A stretch of 64,000 nt of DNA from the NCBI GenBank assembly GCA_041690495.1, contig JAWLHE010000002.1, positions 468,492-532,491 of the forward strand. Reading direction: 5' to 3'. The number at the start of each line of letters is the position of its first letter. Within the stretch, counting starts at the first letter, position 1. The translations under genes and the position numbers were made by a program. Under the pieces are notes generated by a model that saw only the letters and a list, made by a program, of their open reading frames with translations, was not told where the DNA came from and ran no database searches. The DNA is from DATAAP01 sp041690495 (GTDB taxonomy: Bacteria; Pseudomonadota; Alphaproteobacteria; CACIAM-22H2). This document shows positions 25,711 to 33,070 of the stretch, one piece after another.

Positions 25711-25858
25711 GGCTGAGCCCCCCAAATCAGATCCGAAGGCGAATGCGACCTTTCAGAAGGTCGTGCGGAAGTTTCTAACTACGAAGCCGAAGCCGAAGAA
25801 AGGCGGGAGCCCGAAGGCCCCCGCCAGCGCCGGCAAGAAGAAGGCCCGCAGGAAATGA
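25709..25858 (+). CDS. 49-residue lysine-rich cargo ORF, divergent from HEPN-motif gene
   Basis: The frame begins MAEPPKSDPKANATFQKVVR, contains a short amphipathic piece (TFQKVVRKFLTT) and ends in a very basic tail (GKKKARRK). Its ATG (25709-25711) shares bases with the opposite-strand ATG of the HEPN-motif gene (25708-25710), so the two start head to head with no room between them. Small basic proteins of this kind, with a F-x-K-V-V-x-x-F-L core and Lys/Pro tail, occur in rhizobial accessory DNA. It could be an antitoxin-like partner, but nothing proves it is expressed. Its composition differs from the opposite-strand reading, which is hydrophobic. Confidence 0.45.
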   Translation: MAEPPKSDPKANATFQKVVRKFLTTKPKPKKGGSPKAPASAGKKKARRK

Positions 25859-25942
25859 CGATACTCAAACGTTTGCGCCTGCATTTCGTCATGGCCATCG
25901 CGCGCACTGTCCGCGTGCCGGTTGATGTGCATCAGCGGTACT

Positions 25943-26242
25943 TCACCGCCGCTCCATGAGTTTGTGGAGATCGGCATCGCGAACGTTGCCGATTGGCTTG
26001 TAACCGCGTTGGCTGAGGTTGATCACCAGCAGCAAGTCTTTCCGCCCATCCAAAGTCGATGCGGCGTCGATGCTCTCGGCCAGACCGGCAGAACTCTTGC
26101 CGGACTCGATTAGGAAGAACGACGTCGGTTCGTCCCAGTACGTGCTGGTAGATTCAGCTTTGATAGCGTTCACGACGCTTTCGTAGCGGCTGTCGTAGGT
26201 GGCGTCGTAGTCGATTCTGAATGTGATTGCGAAGAGTGCCAT
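25943..26242 (-). CDS. 99-residue cargo protein, possible Cas2/VapD/SinR-type ferredoxin fold
   Basis: The protein starts MALFAITFRIDYDATYDSRY, where a short beta strand is followed by an acidic cluster (D11, D13), then a helix (YESVVNAIKAES), a strand (TSFFLIES), a helix (AGLAESIDAAST) and a strand (KDLLLVINLS). This strand-helix-strand-strand-helix-strand order with the closing LLLVINL is like the Cas2/VapD/SinR group, which includes nucleases and toxins. The match is by pattern, not alignment. It lies downstream of the 49-aa ORF on the opposite strand and 50 bases from the nested IS630, which may have separated it from its promoter. Confidence 0.6.
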   Translation of the reverse strand: MALFAITFRIDYDATYDSRYESVVNAIKAESTSTYWDEPTSFFLIESGKSSAGLAESIDAASTLDGRKDLLLVINLSQRGYKPIGNVRDADLHKLMERR

Positions 26243-26292
26243 TGACGGCCTCCATAGGTGGTAAGAGGACCGCCTTGACTGTCAGTAGCTAC

Positions 26293-26294
26293 TA
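26293..26294. repeat. TA target duplication, left side of nested IS630
   Basis: TA here and TA at 27343-27344 flank the IS630 element exactly. Duplication of a TA dinucleotide is the rule for the IS630/Tc1 superfamily. Confidence 0.7.
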
Positions 26295-27342
26295 GAGCGT
26301 GATTGTGTCACGTTGAAGCGTACCCTGCGTTGGCGAAGTAGTTTGCGCATTCCTGGGGAGTAAAGGCGCTAAGCAAGGCGCCGATGCGCTGCCATGTGGC
26401 TTCGAGGGTTCGCTCGGCCGCCTTGCGCAGCAGGGTCTTGAGCTTGGCGAAGACCTGCTCGATCGGATTGAGATCCGGGCTGTAGGGCGGCAGGAAGAAC
26501 AGTTTGGCGCCTGCGGCGCGGATGGCACGGCGCACGGCTTTGCCTTTGTGGCTGCCGAGATTGTCGATGATGACGACGTCGCCGGGCCCGAGCGTGGGCA
26601 CGAGGACCTGCTCGACATAGGCCAGGAAGCTCTCGCCATTGATCGGCCCGTCGATGACGCACGGGGCCGCGAGATGGTCATGACGCAGGGCGGCGAGGAA
26701 GGTCAGCGTGCGCCAGCGGCCGTGCGGCGCCTTGGCGACCAGCCGCTTGCCGCGCGGGGCGCGCCCATGGGTGCGGGTCATGTTGGTCTTGGCCCAGGTC
26801 TCGTCGATAAAGACCAGATGCCTGGGATCAAGCCGGCCTTGGTACTTCTTCCACTGCGCCCGCCGCCTCGCCACGTCGGCGCGATCCTGTTCGCTGGCGT
26901 GCAGGCTTTTTTTTGAAGCTGATGCCCTCGTGCTCGAAGAAGTGCCAGACTGCGTAATAGCTGACCTTGATCCCGCGCTCTGCCAGCTCGACCAGCAGCG
27001 CTCGCAACGTGATGTCCGGCCTCTCGGCCAGGCGCCCGAGCAGCCAGTCACGCTCGCCCGCCAGCGCATAGCGCCGATGCCCTCCCATCGGCCGCGCCGC
27101 TGCACTGCCCGTCGCACGGAAGCGCTGCGACCACTTCACCACACTCGCCACACTGACCTTGAAAGTCGCCGCCACCGCACGGCAGCTCGTCCCTGCCGCC
27201 ACCGCCGCAACCACACGCTCGCGAAGATCCAGAGAATAGGCTCGGGCCATCGGATGCTGGCCTCCAGTCCAGCCAGCATCTTGAATCAGAACTCAACCCT
27301 CTTGGGAATCCCTTTCCGATTCAGATCAGAAAAATCTCGCTC
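26295..27342 (-). mobile_element. IS630-family insertion sequence nested in the cargo region
   Basis: The element is 1,048 bp with imperfect inverted ends starting GAGCGTGATT (left) and GAGCGAGATT (right, inverted) and is flanked by TA on both sides. It holds one transposase reading frame split by a one-base phase change at a run of eight A residues on the coding strand. It sits between the 99-aa cargo gene and the IS1595 transposase, showing that it arrived after the larger element's cargo was assembled. Confidence 0.85.
26308..27250 (-). CDS. IS630-family transposase, two frames joined at an A8 slippage site
   Basis: The N-terminal frame (27250 to about 26907) has a helix-turn-helix (GTSCRAVAATFKVSVASVVK) and reaches EHEGISFKK. 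The C-terminal frame then continues LHASEQDRADVARRRAQWKK and contains the DDE catalytic residues in HLVFIDETWAKTN, DVVIIDNLGSHKG and SPDLNPIEQVFAKLK. The two frames differ by one base and meet at T8 on the plus strand (26907-26914). Losing one A, by transcript slippage or a +1 shift, restores a full ~310-residue transposase. Programmed frameshifting at such runs is known in IS630 relatives; an inactivating insertion is the alternative. Confidence 0.85.
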
Positions 27343-27344
27343 TA

Positions 27345-27445
27345 GTGCAACAACCGCACGTGTAGGAGAGATTCTACTGGTCCCGCGACGGCCCAACCGT
27401 TTTGCGGGGACCACGAGCCGGGGCCTGCCAGCCCCGGCTTTTTCG
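27345..27445 (+). ncRNA. Candidate small RNA: three hairpins ending in a strong terminator
   Basis: No open frame lies on this strand here, yet the stretch ends in a textbook terminator (27416-27443). Before it are two more short stems: GTAG...CTAC around 27362-27377 and TCCCGC...GCGGGGA around 27381-27410. A terminator with no gene in front suggests either a non-coding transcript of the element or the tail of a transcript entering from before the IS630 insertion. Purely structural inference. Confidence 0.3.
27416..27443 (+). terminator. Rho-independent terminator inside the IS1595-type element
   Basis: AGCCGGGG (27416-27423) pairs with CCCCGGCT (27432-27439) around an 8-base loop and is followed by TTTTT. 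Flanking GACCAC and GTGGTC can extend the stem. It terminates plus-strand transcription, opposite to all CDS of this part of the element except the 49-aa ORF far upstream. Confidence 0.75.
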
Positions 27446-27559
27446 TGGTCAATCAAACTTCGACTCCTGAACGAGCGTGGCCGAGTCGGTCAAGAAGATT
27501 CCGCATCCCTGAGTAGCTTTTTTAGCAGGGCGCGAAACTGCTTTCGCGTGATGCGGGGC

Positions 27560-28495
27560 TTAGACGTGCGCCCCGAGACGAGACCGCCGATAGGTGAGGC
27601 GCTTGCCGGTGATGCCCTTGAGGGCGGCGTCACGGCGCTCGTTATCGTTCACGCCGAGCGCGGTGCGATGGTTGTAGCGGAAATCAAACTCGGTCAGGTA
27701 GCGCTGTAGGTGCGCCTCGCCGCAGTGCTGATAGACGCCCTTCATGCCGCGCTTGAAGATCGAGAAGAAGCCTTCGACGGTGTTGGTGGTCACGTCGCCG
27801 ACGACGTACTCGCCCTTCTTGTGGTTGATCCTGCCGTGGCGGGCAAACTCGCGGCCAGTCGTGAAGTACCAAGACCTCTCGTCGGTCATCAGGGTGGACT
27901 TGCGGTCCACGTTCGTGACCAGCACTTCGCGGATGGACTTGGACGTGAGGCGGTCCACCTTGATCGAGCGGGCCTTGCCGCCGCGCTCGACCAGTGAGAC
28001 GACCTTGTACTTGGGGCCTTTGTTCTTCCAGCCTTTGCCGGAGCGGTACTCGTAGTTCTTGGGGCCGATAAAGGTCTCGTCGGCTTCGACGGTCTTGCCC
28101 TCGCCGCCGATGGGACCGGGGTTCTCGTCCTTCATGGCTTCGCGGATGCGGTGCGCCATGAACCACGCGGTCTTGTAGGTGATCCCGAGCAGGCGGTGGA
28201 GCTGGTGGGCGGAAATGCCCTTCTTGCTGGAGGTCAGCAGGTGGGTCGCCAGCAGCCACTTGTGCAGGGGGATATGGGAGCGCTCGTACAGCGTGCCGAC
28301 CGTCACGGTGAAGTGCTGGCGGCAGGAGTTGCACTGATGCAGGCCGGGGCGATGGGACTTGCCAGCCAGCCGGACGACCTTCTCAGCCTCGCCACAGTGG
28401 GGGCAGTAAGCCCCGGCAGGCCAGCGGACGGACTCAAGGTACTCACGGGCCTTTGTCTCGTCGGTGAAGATGGGATTGGTCAGATCGGCGGTCAT
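27560..28495 (-). CDS. IS1595-family (ISXO2-like) transposase
   Basis: The 311-residue protein has an N-terminal zinc ribbon with Cys31, Cys34 (YCPHCGE) and Cys55, Cys58 (QCNSCRQ), a linker helix region (LLGITYKTAWFMAHRIREAM), and the ISXO2-type catalytic domain with VEADETFIGPKN, LMTDERSWY and TTNTVEGFFSIFKRGMKGVY, matching the D-D-N/E-K arrangement. It ends with FDFRYNHR typical of the family. It appears intact, so the 3.56-kb element may still be mobile. Its start lies about 40 bases inside the right inverted repeat. Confidence 0.93.
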   Translation of the reverse strand: MTADLTNPIFTDETKAREYLESVRWPAGAYCPHCGEAEKVVRLAGKSHRPGLHQCNSCRQHFTVTVGTLYERSHIPLHKWLLATHLLTSSKKGISAHQLHRLLGITYKTAWFMAHRIREAMKDENPGPIGGEGKTVEADETFIGPKNYEYRSGKGWKNKGPKYKVVSLVERGGKARSIKVDRLTSKSIREVLVTNVDRKSTLMTDERSWYFTTGREFARHGRINHKKGEYVVGDVTTNTVEGFFSIFKRGMKGVYQHCGEAHLQRYLTEFDFRYNHRTALGVNDNERRDAALKGITGKRLTYRRSRLGAHV

Positions 28496-28534
28496 GGCTA
28501 GCTCCTATGACTACCAAGCTACCGATCATGGCCC

Positions 28535-28557
28535 GCTATGTCAAGTATATAATCGCG
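28535..28557. repeat. Right terminal inverted repeat of the IS1595-type element
   Basis: GCTATGTCAAGTATATAA is the exact reverse complement of 25002-25019. The outermost five bases (TCGCG) differ from the left end's GGGT. It lies between the transposase start and the 9-bp direct repeat. Confidence 0.8.
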
Positions 28558-28566
28558 GACTTATTC
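28558..28566. repeat. Right 9-bp direct repeat flanking mobile element
   Basis: GACTTATTC matches 24989-24997. It overlaps the last two bases of the moeA stop codon (28565-28567), so the target was the very end of moeA and the duplication kept the stop intact. Confidence 0.75.
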
Positions 28567-29781
28567 ACAGGCTCGCGAGGCTGCCTTGCAGCGGAATGAT
28601 CTCGACAGGGTCTCCGGCGCGGGCCGGGGGGGCGTTGGGCGCTCTCAGGACCAGGCAGTCGGCTTTGGCGAGCACGCGCAGCATCGAGCTGTCCTGCCTG
28701 TCGAACGGGGTCGCCACGGCGCGACCCTGGCCGTCGGTGGCCAATGTGGCGCGCAGGAAATCGGCGCGCCGGTCATTCGCCGCGAGATCGCGACCGAGCA
28801 CAGCATTCGGCCTTCGGTCCTTCGCCGGCTCGCGGATCCCGAGCATCGCGGCCAGCGCCGGCCGGAGGAATACGACCGAGCACACAAGGGAGGAAACGGG
28901 ATTGCCCGGCAGTCCGAGCACCGGGGTTTCGCCGATTCGGCCGAACATGAGCGGCTTTCCCGGCCGCATGGCGATCTGCCAGAAATCGACCGCGAGTCCC
29001 GTTGCGCTCAGCGCGGAGCGGACAAGGTCGTGGTCGCCGACCGAGACGCCACCCGATGTGACCAGCAGATCGGCCCCGCGCGCACCCTGTGCCAGATGCT
29101 GCAGGGCCTCGGCCGAATCCGGAACCGTACCGAGCTGAATCGGTTCGCCGCCCCAGGCTGCGACGAATGCCGCCAGGGCAAGACCATTCGACGAGACGAT
29201 CTGGTTGGGCCCGATCGGGTCGCCCGGCATGACGACCTCGTCGCCGGTGGAGATGATGGCGATGCGTGGCCTGCGGACGACCTTGAGCCAAGGCCGGTTC
29301 ATCGCCGCGGCGAGGCCGATGTCCCGCACGGTCAGGACGCGGCCGGCCTCGAGACCGGTCTCGCCCGACTTGAAGTCGAGCCCGGCCGGGCGGACATACC
29401 GACCGAGCGGCGCGGATTCCTGGACGGTGACCCGATCGCCGTCCGCGGCGACGTTCTCCTGGATGACAATCGTGTCCGCGCCGTCCGGCAGCGGCCCGCC
29501 GGTGAAGATCCGCACGCATTGTCCGGCGCCGACCTTGCCGGAATAGGCACCGCCTGCGGGCGCTTCGCCGATCCGCGTCAAAGTGACCGGGACCTTGGCG
29601 ACATCTGCCGCGCGGACCGCATAGCCGTCCATCGCGGAGACTGCGGCCGGCGGCTGCGTTACGCGCGCCTGCAAATCTTCCGCGAGGACTCGGCCGAGCC
29701 CGTCCGCGATGCCGACCGACTCCGCCGGAAGCGGAACGAACGCCGCGACGATCCGCGCCCTGGCTTCCTCGACGGAGATCA

Positions 29782-29782
<1 letters not shown>
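28565..29782 (-). CDS. moeA: Molybdopterin molybdenumtransferase
   Basis: MoeA inserts molybdate into adenylated molybdopterin to complete the molybdenum cofactor. The chosen ATG (29780-29782) overlaps the moaC stop and gives 405 residues beginning MISVEEARARI; the frame is open further upstream into moaC without family character. Motifs include SAMDGYAVRAADVA near residue 55, the MoCF-binding TSGGVSVGDHDLVR near 235 and LPGNPVSSLVCSVVF near 295. The IS1595-type element abuts its stop codon and separates it from lexA. Confidence 0.96.
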
Positions 29783-30257
<475 letters not shown>

Positions 30258-30261
<4 letters not shown>

Positions 30262-31088
30262 CGGGCGGCGGCCGGCATCGTGCGATCCGCCAGAAGGGCT
30301 CGCGTCGCCGCGGCGACGTCAGCCTGACTCATCAGCGACTCGCCGACGAGGAACGCCCGCGCGCCGGCCGTGCGGAGACGGGCGATGTCGCCGTCGGTCC
30401 TGATCCCGCTCTCGGCGACGAGCAGCCGGCCGCTCGGGGCCTCGGGCGCCAGGCGTTCGAATGTCGCAAGGTCGACGTCAAGCGTCTTCAGATCGCGGTT
30501 GTTGATGCCGATCATTGCGCCTTGCAGCGCCGATGCCCGGCGAAGTTCCGCCTCGTCATGCACCTCGGCGAGGACGTCCATTCCGAGGTCCTGCGCAAGC
30601 TGCGACAGCTCGCGTGCCGTCCCATCGTCGAGCGCCGCCATGATCAGCAGGATGCAGTCGGCGCCGATCGCCCGCGCCTCGTACACCTGATAGGAGTCCA
30701 GCATGAAATCCTTGCGCAGCACCGGCAGCTGCACCGCGTCGCGCGCCGCGCGAAGGAAATCGTCCCGGCCCTGGAAATAGGGCTCGTCGGTCAGCACGGA
30801 CAGGCAGGCCGCGCCGCCGTCTGCATAGGCGCGCGCCAGGACCGGCGGGTCGAAGTCGGCGCGGATCAGCCCGCGCGATGGCGAAGCCTTCTTGATTTCC
30901 GCGATCAGCGCTGGCACGCCGCGTGCGCCTGCGGCCTTCAATGCCGACTGGAAGGCGCGGGGCGGGGACGCCCGGCGCACCTCCGCTACCACCAGATCGA
31001 TGGGTCTGGTCTTTTTGCGCCGCTCGATTTCCACCCGTTTGTCGGCGCAGATCCGCGCGAGCACATCGTTGCCCGGCCCGGCGGTCAT
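30258..31088 (-). CDS. trpC: Indole-3-glycerol phosphate synthase
   Basis: TrpC closes the indole ring from CdRP in tryptophan synthesis. ATG at 31086-31088 overlaps the trpD stop and gives 276 residues; upstream frame lies inside trpD. The TIM-barrel signatures are VPALIAEIKKASPSRGLIR near residue 60, LPVLRKDFMLDSYQVYEARA near 125 and INNRDLKTLDVDL near 195, with ESGIRTDGDIARL near 230. It is a mono-functional enzyme without a fused TrpF. Confidence 0.97.
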
Positions 31089-32146
31089 GCGGCCTCGGCG
31101 GGCGGCGGGGGCGGCGGCGGGGGAGCGTTGGTGATGGCGACGAGCCGATCCAGGGTTGCTCTGGCGCGTCCGCTGTCGATCGCATCGGCGGCGAGATCCG
31201 CGCCGGCGCGCAGGCTGGTGGCACGGCCGGCGATAATCAGCGCGGCGCCCGCATTGAGCCGCACGACGTCGCGGAACGCACCGGGCGCGCCGTTCAGGAC
31301 GGCGCGCAGTGCCGCCGCGTTTTCCTGCGGTGTTCCGCCGCGCAGCTCGTCGAGCTTTGTGCGCTTCAATCCGGCTTGCTCCGGAGTCACCTCGAAGCTG
31401 CGGATCTGGCCGCCTTTCAGCTCGCAGACATGGGTGGCGCAGGTGGTCGTGATCTCGTCGAGCCCGTCGGCGCCGTGCACCACCCAGGTATGGGCCGAGC
31501 CGAGATTGCCGAGGGTGCGCGCGATCGGTTCGAGCCATCTGCGGTCGAACACGCCGACGAGCTGCCGCCGTACGCCGGCCGGGTTGGACAGAGGGCCCAG
31601 CAGATTGAAGATGGTCCGCGTGCCGAGCTCGACGCGCGTGCCCGCGACGTGGCGCATCGCGCTGTGATGGCGCGGCGCCATCATGAATCCGACCTTTGCC
31701 TCGGTAATCGCACGCTCGATCTGGCGGAAGTCGCAGTCGAGATTGACGCCGAGCGCCGCCAGCACATCGGCCGAGCCGGATTTCGAAGAGAAGGCACGGT
31801 TGCCGTGCTTGGCGACGGGCACGCCGCATGCGGCCACGACGAGCGCACTCGCGGTCGAGACATTGTAGGTGCCGGCATTGTCACCGCCCGTGCCGACCAG
31901 CTCGATCGCATCCTCGGGCGCATGGATGCGCGCGGCGCGATCCCGCATCGCCCGGGCGGCACCGGTGATCTCGGCGACCGTTTCGCCGCGTACCCGCAGC
32001 GCCATCAGGAACCCGCCCATCTGCGACGGCGTGGCATTGCCCGCCATCATGATGTCGAAGCCCTCGCGCGCTTCCTCCTCGGACAGGGTGCGGCCCTCTG
32101 CCACCTTGCCGATCAGCGCCTTCAGCTGGGTCATATCGCCGGACAT
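31085..32146 (-). CDS. trpD: Anthranilate phosphoribosyltransferase
   Basis: TrpD joins anthranilate and PRPP. The 353-residue protein has the PRPP-binding GTGGDNAGTYNVST near residue 83 and the KHGNRAFSSKSGSADVL segment. Its C-terminus is an unusual polyproline run (about eight Pro) followed by AEAA, beyond the normal fold. In many relatives trpE and trpG precede trpD; here the upstream neighbour is a slipin gene 146 bases away, so trpD probably has its own promoter. Confidence 0.97.
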   Translation of the reverse strand: MSGDMTQLKALIGKVAEGRTLSEEEAREGFDIMMAGNATPSQMGGFLMALRVRGETVAEITGAARAMRDRAARIHAPEDAIELVGTGGDNAGTYNVSTASALVVAACGVPVAKHGNRAFSSKSGSADVLAALGVNLDCDFRQIERAITEAKVGFMMAPRHHSAMRHVAGTRVELGTRTIFNLLGPLSNPAGVRRQLVGVFDRRWLEPIARTLGNLGSAHTWVVHGADGLDEITTTCATHVCELKGGQIRSFEVTPEQAGLKRTKLDELRGGTPQENAAALRAVLNGAPGAFRDVVRLNAGAALIIAGRATSLRAGADLAADAIDSGRARATLDRLVAITNAPPPPPPPPAEAA

Positions 32147-32221
32147 GGAGCGCGTTCCCCTTGGTCGACCGCCGCCGCATCGGCCGACTGTCCGGCACGC
32201 ACGGGGCGCGTCGTTATATCA

Positions 32222-32275
32222 GCTTTTTCGGCGGGCGGCAGCGGTCCGCGCAAGCGACAATCCGCCGCAAAAAGC
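32222..32275. repeat. Inverted repeat between slipin gene and trpD
   Basis: GCTTTTTCGGCGG (32222-32234) is matched inverted by CCGCCGCAAAAAGC (32262-32275) with one extra base. On either strand the T tract precedes the stem, so it is not a classical terminator. It lies in the short gap upstream of trpD and could be a leader structure or a scar of rearrangement. Confidence 0.4.
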
Positions 32276-32291
32276 CAGCTATTTAGATACC

Positions 32292-33068
32292 TTAGGAGGC
32301 CGGGGGCGTGCCGCCGCGCGTCCGCAGGCTCTCCAGGAAGTCGATCGGCACGGGAAAAACGATGGTATTCGACCGTTCGGTGGCGATGTTCTGGAGCGAG
32401 GAGAGATAGCGCAGCTGCATCGCCTGCGGATTCTGCGCCAGGACCTGGCCCGCCTGGAACAGGCGCTCGGCCGCCTGGAATTCGGCCTCGGCCTCGATCA
32501 CCCGCGCCCGCCGCAGCCGCTCGGCCTCGGCCTGGCGCGCGATCGCCCGCACCATGTTCTCGTTGAGGTCGACATGCTTGAGTTCGACGTTCTGGACCTT
32601 GATGCCCCAGGCATCGGTCTGCTGGTCAAGGATGCGCTGGATGTCGGCATTGAGCTTGTCGCGCTCGGCGAGCATCTCGTCGAGCTCGTGCTGGCCGAGC
32701 ACCGAGCGCAACGTGGTCTGCGCGAGCTGACTGGTCGCGACGTCGAAATTCTCCACCTGGATGATCGCGCGCTCCGGGGCGATAACGCGGTAGTAGATGA
32801 CGGCGTTGACCTTGACCGAGACGTTGTCACGCGAAATCACGTCCTGGCTCGGCACGTCGAGCACCCGCGTGCGCAGATCGACGCGAACAATCTGCTGTAC
32901 GATCGGCACGATCAGGATGAGGCCAGGGCCCTTTACGCCCCAGAACCGGCCGAGCAGGAAGACGACGCCACGCTCGTACTCGCGCAGAATGCGGATCGCG
33001 TTGACGAGCACGAACGCGATCAGGACCGCCGGAATGATCAGGGCGGGCAGAATGCCGAAATCGAACAT
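32292..33068 (-). CDS. SPFH-domain slipin (stomatin-like) protein
   Basis: Slipins are membrane-anchored scaffold proteins that form large oligomers and work with NfeD-type proteases. ATG at 33066-33068 gives 258 residues with one N-terminal membrane helix (LPALIIPAVLIAFVLVNAIR), the SPFH domain (EYERGVVFLLGRF through DVPSQDVISRDNVSVKVNAV) and a helical C-terminal part (ARQAEAERLRRARVIEAEAE). The gene lies 2 bases after nfeD in the same direction, the classic slipin/NfeD operon. Confidence 0.93.
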   Translation of the reverse strand: MFDFGILPALIIPAVLIAFVLVNAIRILREYERGVVFLLGRFWGVKGPGLILIVPIVQQIVRVDLRTRVLDVPSQDVISRDNVSVKVNAVIYYRVIAPERAIIQVENFDVATSQLAQTTLRSVLGQHELDEMLAERDKLNADIQRILDQQTDAWGIKVQNVELKHVDLNENMVRAIARQAEAERLRRARVIEAEAEFQAAERLFQAGQVLAQNPQAMQLRYLSSLQNIATERSNTIVFPVPIDFLESLRTRGGTPPAS

Positions 33069-33070
33069 CT

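Larger units (their letters stand above)
24998..28557. mobile_element. IS1595-family element with cargo genes, interrupted by an IS630 element
   Basis: This 3.56-kb unit is bounded by terminal inverted repeats sharing an exact 18-base core (left 25002-25019, right 28535-28552) and by 9-bp direct repeats. It encodes an ISXO2-like transposase near the right end and three further open frames on the left: a HEPN-motif protein, a 49-aa basic ORF and a 99-aa possible Cas2/VapD-like protein. An IS630 element (26295-27342) has landed inside. IS1595 elements with passenger genes are known. Here the cargo is not a recognised resistance or metabolic gene. The element lies between the moeA stop codon and lexA without disrupting either. 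Confidence 0.8.

Noticed and set aside
25753..25977. Hydrophobic 74-codon frame antisense to the 49-aa ORF
   Set aside because: It is the antisense reading of Lys/Pro codons; no start context; the plus-strand frame has better features.
27471..27530. Stretch GAGCGTGGCCGAGTCGGTCAAG resembling a tRNA-Ser/Leu D-arm
   Set aside because: No acceptor stem, anticodon arm or T-arm can be built around it.
24998..28557. Possibility that the Cas2-like gene marks a CRISPR locus
   Set aside because: No direct repeats of 20-40 bases with regular spacers and no cas1 or effector gene are present.
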